Below are positions 61,015-64,000 of a DNA stretch of 64,000 nucleotides, one piece after another (position 1 is the first letter of the stretch; every line of letters begins with the position of its first letter). The position numbers and the translations under genes are program-made. The notes beneath the pieces were generated by a model. The model did not search any database, had not been told where the DNA came from, and saw only the letters and a program-made list of their open reading frames with translations. The stretch is taken from the NCBI RefSeq assembly GCF_009295635.1, contig NZ_WHIW01000011.1, forward strand, positions 40,096 through 104,095, read 5' to 3'. Source of the stretch: Alkalilimnicola sp. S0819 (GTDB taxonomy: Bacteria > Pseudomonadota > Gammaproteobacteria > Nitrococcales > WHIW01).

Positions 61015-61674
61015 TCAGTAAACCCCTTGGGCTCTCTGCTCGCGCTTCCACATCTGGCAGTCCTTGGCGAAGAAGGTGAACTGTTCGCGATTTTCCAGCA
61101 GCTTGCGCCGCACGTCCGATAGTATTCCAACCAGCTCCGCGCAGAGCGCCTCGAGATCGTTGCCGTACAGGTCGATGCTGCGGCTGTCCTGCATGCGCCG
61201 GGATAATTCCCGAGCCAAAGCGCGGATACGGTAATGGAAATTGCTCTTCATCCGCGTGCCACCCCCGTGTTCCATCATTCGCTGCAGCAACAAACCCTGA
61301 CGTTTGAAATCTTCTTCGATCGCGGTCATTTGGCTTCGAACCCGCGCTATCGCGCGATCCTCCAAAGACGTGGACAGTTCACCAAGATTTTTGATGGATT
61401 GAATGAGCGTGGTGATTCCCGCGATCTCGCCCAGGGTGATGACCGTGTCGCAACCGAGCAGCTGGTCGAATGAAGACGTCTTGACTTGAAACGCGGTCAG
61501 GCGGGCTTGTTCGAAGCGTTCCTGGTACTGATAGACGCCGATGGCCAGGGTTCGGATGTCACGGTCGATATGACGCGGCGCATCGGCGCTGTGAGCCGTG
61601 TTTTCGTCGGTGAAACGTTGGGCGCGGCCGAGGAGGCAGGACCTGGCCGTGCTGATGAGCACGTCGAGGAGCAT
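61015..61674 (-). CDS. Hypothetical helical protein, islet gene
   Basis: A 219-residue protein with no recognised family. It is predicted to be almost entirely alpha-helical and soluble apart from a mildly hydrophobic start (MLLDVLISTARSCLLG). Readable stretches are RTLAIGVYQYQERFEQARLT, LGEIAGITTLIQSIKNLGEL, RSQMTAIEEDFKRQGLLLQR and LCAELVGILSDVRRKLLENR. ATG 61674 is chosen because AAGGAA lies nine bases upstream; an in-frame TTG at 61683 is less likely. DNA here is visibly richer in A/T than neighbouring genes and codon use is less biased, suggesting later acquisition. It sits where an acetolactate synthase large-subunit gene would be expected. Confidence 0.65.
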   Translation of the reverse strand: MLLDVLISTARSCLLGRAQRFTDENTAHSADAPRHIDRDIRTLAIGVYQYQERFEQARLTAFQVKTSSFDQLLGCDTVITLGEIAGITTLIQSIKNLGELSTSLEDRAIARVRSQMTAIEEDFKRQGLLLQRMMEHGGGTRMKSNFHYRIRALARELSRRMQDSRSIDLYGNDLEALCAELVGILSDVRRKLLENREQFTFFAKDCQMWKREQRAQGVY

Positions 61675-61945
61675 GGTGAGCAATTCCTTTTGCTGAAGTG
61701 TTTTTGCTTATTGGGGCTCGAAATCCGCGTGTCCTTTCGCGGAGCTTGCATTGAAGCATGAAGGGCCTTGCGAGTGAACCTGGGATCTGAGCGGTCCCTC
61801 GCTTGACGCCTGCGGCAATCCCAAGTAGCTTTCTCCCCTTTCTTCCGACCTGTGCCCGCTGGCGCGGGAGCGCGTACCGGCCACCGTCGGAGGCGCCACG
61901 GCCCGTGTTCGGGGGTCGCCAGGGCCTTGGGGTTCATACAGTCTT
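61675..61945. other. Gap between the islet gene and ilvN
   Basis: No convincing gene in 271 bp. It should hold the divergent promoters of the islet gene and ilvN, but no clear hexamers were assigned. A small hairpin, CCCGC-tggc-GCGGG, lies near 61857. No trace of an ilvB/ilvI 3' end was seen. Confidence 0.4.
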
Positions 61946-62440
61946 ATGCGGCACATCATCTCTATTCTCGTCGAGAACGAGTTCGGCGCGCTGTCGCGCG
62001 TGGCGGGCATGTTCACCGCGCGCGGCTACAACATCGAGTCATTGGCGGTAGCGCCCACGGATGATCCCAGCCTGTCCCGCATCACCCTGGTGACCAACGG
62101 CGACAACCGCATCATCGAGCAGATCATCAAGCAGCTGAACAAGTTGCTGGATGTGGTCAAGGTCATGGACATGACCGAGGGCCCGCACATCGAGCGGGAG
62201 ATGATGCTGATCAAGGTCGCCGCGGCCGGCTCGGAGGCGCGGGCGGAATTGAAACGGCTGGCGGACATTTTCCGTGGCCGGATCCTGGACGCCACGGACC
62301 GGATCTACACCATCGAGGTGACGGGCACCAGCGACAAGCTGGATGCCTTCATCGTCGCCATCGGTCAGAACGGAATCCTCGAGGTGGTGCGCTCCGGCGT
62401 GATCGGCATCGCCCGGGGCGAGAAACATCTGCGTATCTAG
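61946..62440 (+). CDS. ilvN: Acetolactate synthase small (regulatory) subunit
   Basis: Regulatory subunit of acetohydroxyacid synthase, 164 residues, conferring valine feedback. The N-terminal ACT domain reads MRHIISILVENEFGALSRVA and GMFTARGYNIESLAVAPTDD; the C-terminal half has REMMLIKVAAAGSEARAEL and GILEVVRSGVIGIARGE. The catalytic large subunit (ilvB/ilvI) is not adjacent: upstream is an unrelated minus-strand gene. ilvC follows after 51 bp. The IlvH name is equally valid. Confidence 0.95.
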   Translation: MRHIISILVENEFGALSRVAGMFTARGYNIESLAVAPTDDPSLSRITLVTNGDNRIIEQIIKQLNKLLDVVKVMDMTEGPHIEREMMLIKVAAAGSEARAELKRLADIFRGRILDATDRIYTIEVTGTSDKLDAFIVAIGQNGILEVVRSGVIGIARGEKHLRI

Positions 62441-63508
<1,068 letters not shown>

Positions 63509-63536
63509 GCGTCGTACGCTTGGTTTGCTGATCGAG

Positions 63537-63563
63537 ACGGGGGCCTTCGAGCCCCCGTTTTTT
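63537..63563 (+). terminator. Rho-independent terminator of ilvN-ilvC
   Basis: Stem ACGGGGGC/GCCCCCGT (63537-63544 with 63551-63558), 6-nt loop, then a T-run. It ends the operon 29 bp after ilvC. Confidence 0.92.
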
Positions 63564-63621
63564 GTGCTTCTTCGTGGTTTGGCGGGAATGTGCGTGAAAG
63601 CCCCCAGGTTCGGTGGCGATT

Positions 63622-63823
63622 GCCGGGTCAGGGTGGGCTGTTTCGGGTTCCACGTCTTGGTCCCGGGCTGCGCCCGGGACTCCCCTGTGCTCCTCGGTCC
63701 GGGCGGCGCTCCGCGAACTCGCTACGCCTGCGGCTCCGCTCAGACAGCGCTCCGCTCTTTTCCGCCCGGCCCTGCGGTGCTCGGCTGCGCCGACGAACCC
63801 GAAACAGCCCACCCTGACCCGGC
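63622..63823. mobile_element. MITE-like element with perfect 29-bp terminal inverted repeats
   Basis: The 29-bp end 63622-63650 is repeated exactly in inverted orientation at 63795-63823. The ends contain GGGTCAGGGTGGGCTGTTTC. The 144-bp interior is noncoding and itself folds: GTCCCGGGC with GCCCGGGAC (63660-63680), and CCGGGCGG with CCGCCCGG. No transposase is encoded and no clear target duplication was seen. It fits a non-autonomous element, or alternatively a large structured noncoding repeat. Confidence 0.55.
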
Positions 63824-63842
63824 TCCCCATCGTTGGTGGAGC

Positions 63843-64000
63843 GCCCCCGACCTTTGAGGTCCTGGGGGTGGTGCGGCCTGCGGCGGCCGTCGATGCAGCC
63901 GAGCATCGCAGCCGGAAGGGGATCAGCGAGCAGCTTGTTTGAGCGTAGCGAGTTTGCTGCTCGCCCCCTTCCGGCGAGAAGCGCAGGGGAGCGCCGGGCG
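63843..64000. repeat. Structured repeat-like DNA at the right edge
   Basis: Three palindromes follow one another: CCCCCGACCTTTGAGGTCC ending in TGGGGG (63845-63868), GATGC-AGCCGA-GCATC (63892-63907), and an interrupted stem pairing GCCGGAAGGGG with CCCCTTCCGG around two GCGAGCAGC-type arms (63911-63974). No coding frame is convincing. It probably continues beyond the window. Confidence 0.4.

Noticed and set aside
60632..61051. 139-residue minus-strand open frame across the broken islet region
   Set aside because: Arg/Ser/Cys/Pro-rich composition with no secondary-structure pattern; the other two frames look more protein-like in parts.
63590..63942. Several overlapping open frames at the right edge
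   Set aside because: They run through inverted repeats and read differently in every frame with Arg/Pro/Ser-rich sequence; coding is not credible.

Overview
The window is a GC-rich stretch of chromosome from a Gammaproteobacterium. Gene content and order (rnfABCDGE-nth, metG/apbC/dcd, purM-purN beside DUF2066, a CDP-alcohol transferase and hda, wrbA-arsC-yihY, proS near ilvN-ilvC) fit a Chromatiales/Ectothiorhodospiraceae-like bacterium. The Mrp cation/proton antiporter, arsenic genes and ergothioneine genes fit a saline or alkaline lifestyle. The taxonomic call is inference; no rRNA or tRNA gene is present to anchor it.

Layout. 1-3.7 kb: end of an Mrp antiporter operon (mrpD partial, mrpC, fused mrpAB), then a REPIN-like repeat and class I aldolase fbaB. 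5.2-9.2 kb: a PlsC-type acyltransferase and a divergent ergothioneine set (egtC-egtB on minus, egtD on plus). 9.3-20.9 kb: an orphan chemoreceptor, then a compact Pho region: porin, phoB-phoR, second porin, pstS-pstC-pstA-pstB-phoU and a small unknown gene. Pho boxes precede phoB, the second porin and pstS. 21.0-23.6 kb: a coupled arsenic operon arsR-arsC-arsH-acr3. 23.7-32.0 kb: argD-argF, sodB, an orphan hydantoinase B-like gene, grxD, pyrC-rnt and argG. 32.1-35 kb: a membrane PAS-GGDEF-EAL protein and a DUF1841 gene. 35-40.9 kb: rnfABCDGE-nth, overlapping at most junctions. 41-60.5 kb: housekeeping genes (metG, a PilZ gene, apbC, dcd, purM-purN, a CDP-alcohol transferase, hda, wrbA, arsC-like, yihY, acyP, two c-type cytochromes, cbiX, an SDR gene, trmH, a transglycosylase, proS). 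60.5-61.9 kb: an atypical islet with an unknown 219-residue protein and a probable broken reading frame. 61.9-63.5 kb: ilvN-ilvC. 63.5-64 kb: noncoding DNA with a 202-bp element bounded by perfect 29-bp inverted repeats.

How it fits together. The Pho block senses phosphate (PhoR), responds through PhoB, and controls outer-membrane entry (porins) and high-affinity uptake (Pst). Arsenate enters through phosphate transporters, so the ars operon directly downstream of the Pst/PhoU genes is functionally coherent: ArsC reduces arsenate, Acr3 exports arsenite, and ArsH acts on organoarsenicals. Arginine, pyrimidine, purine and branched-chain amino acid genes supply core biosynthesis. Rnf and Mrp are ion-motive membrane machines. 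No CRISPR array, transposase, integrase or prophage gene was seen. The least explained sequence is the 60.5-61.9 kb islet and the inverted-repeat element at the right end.
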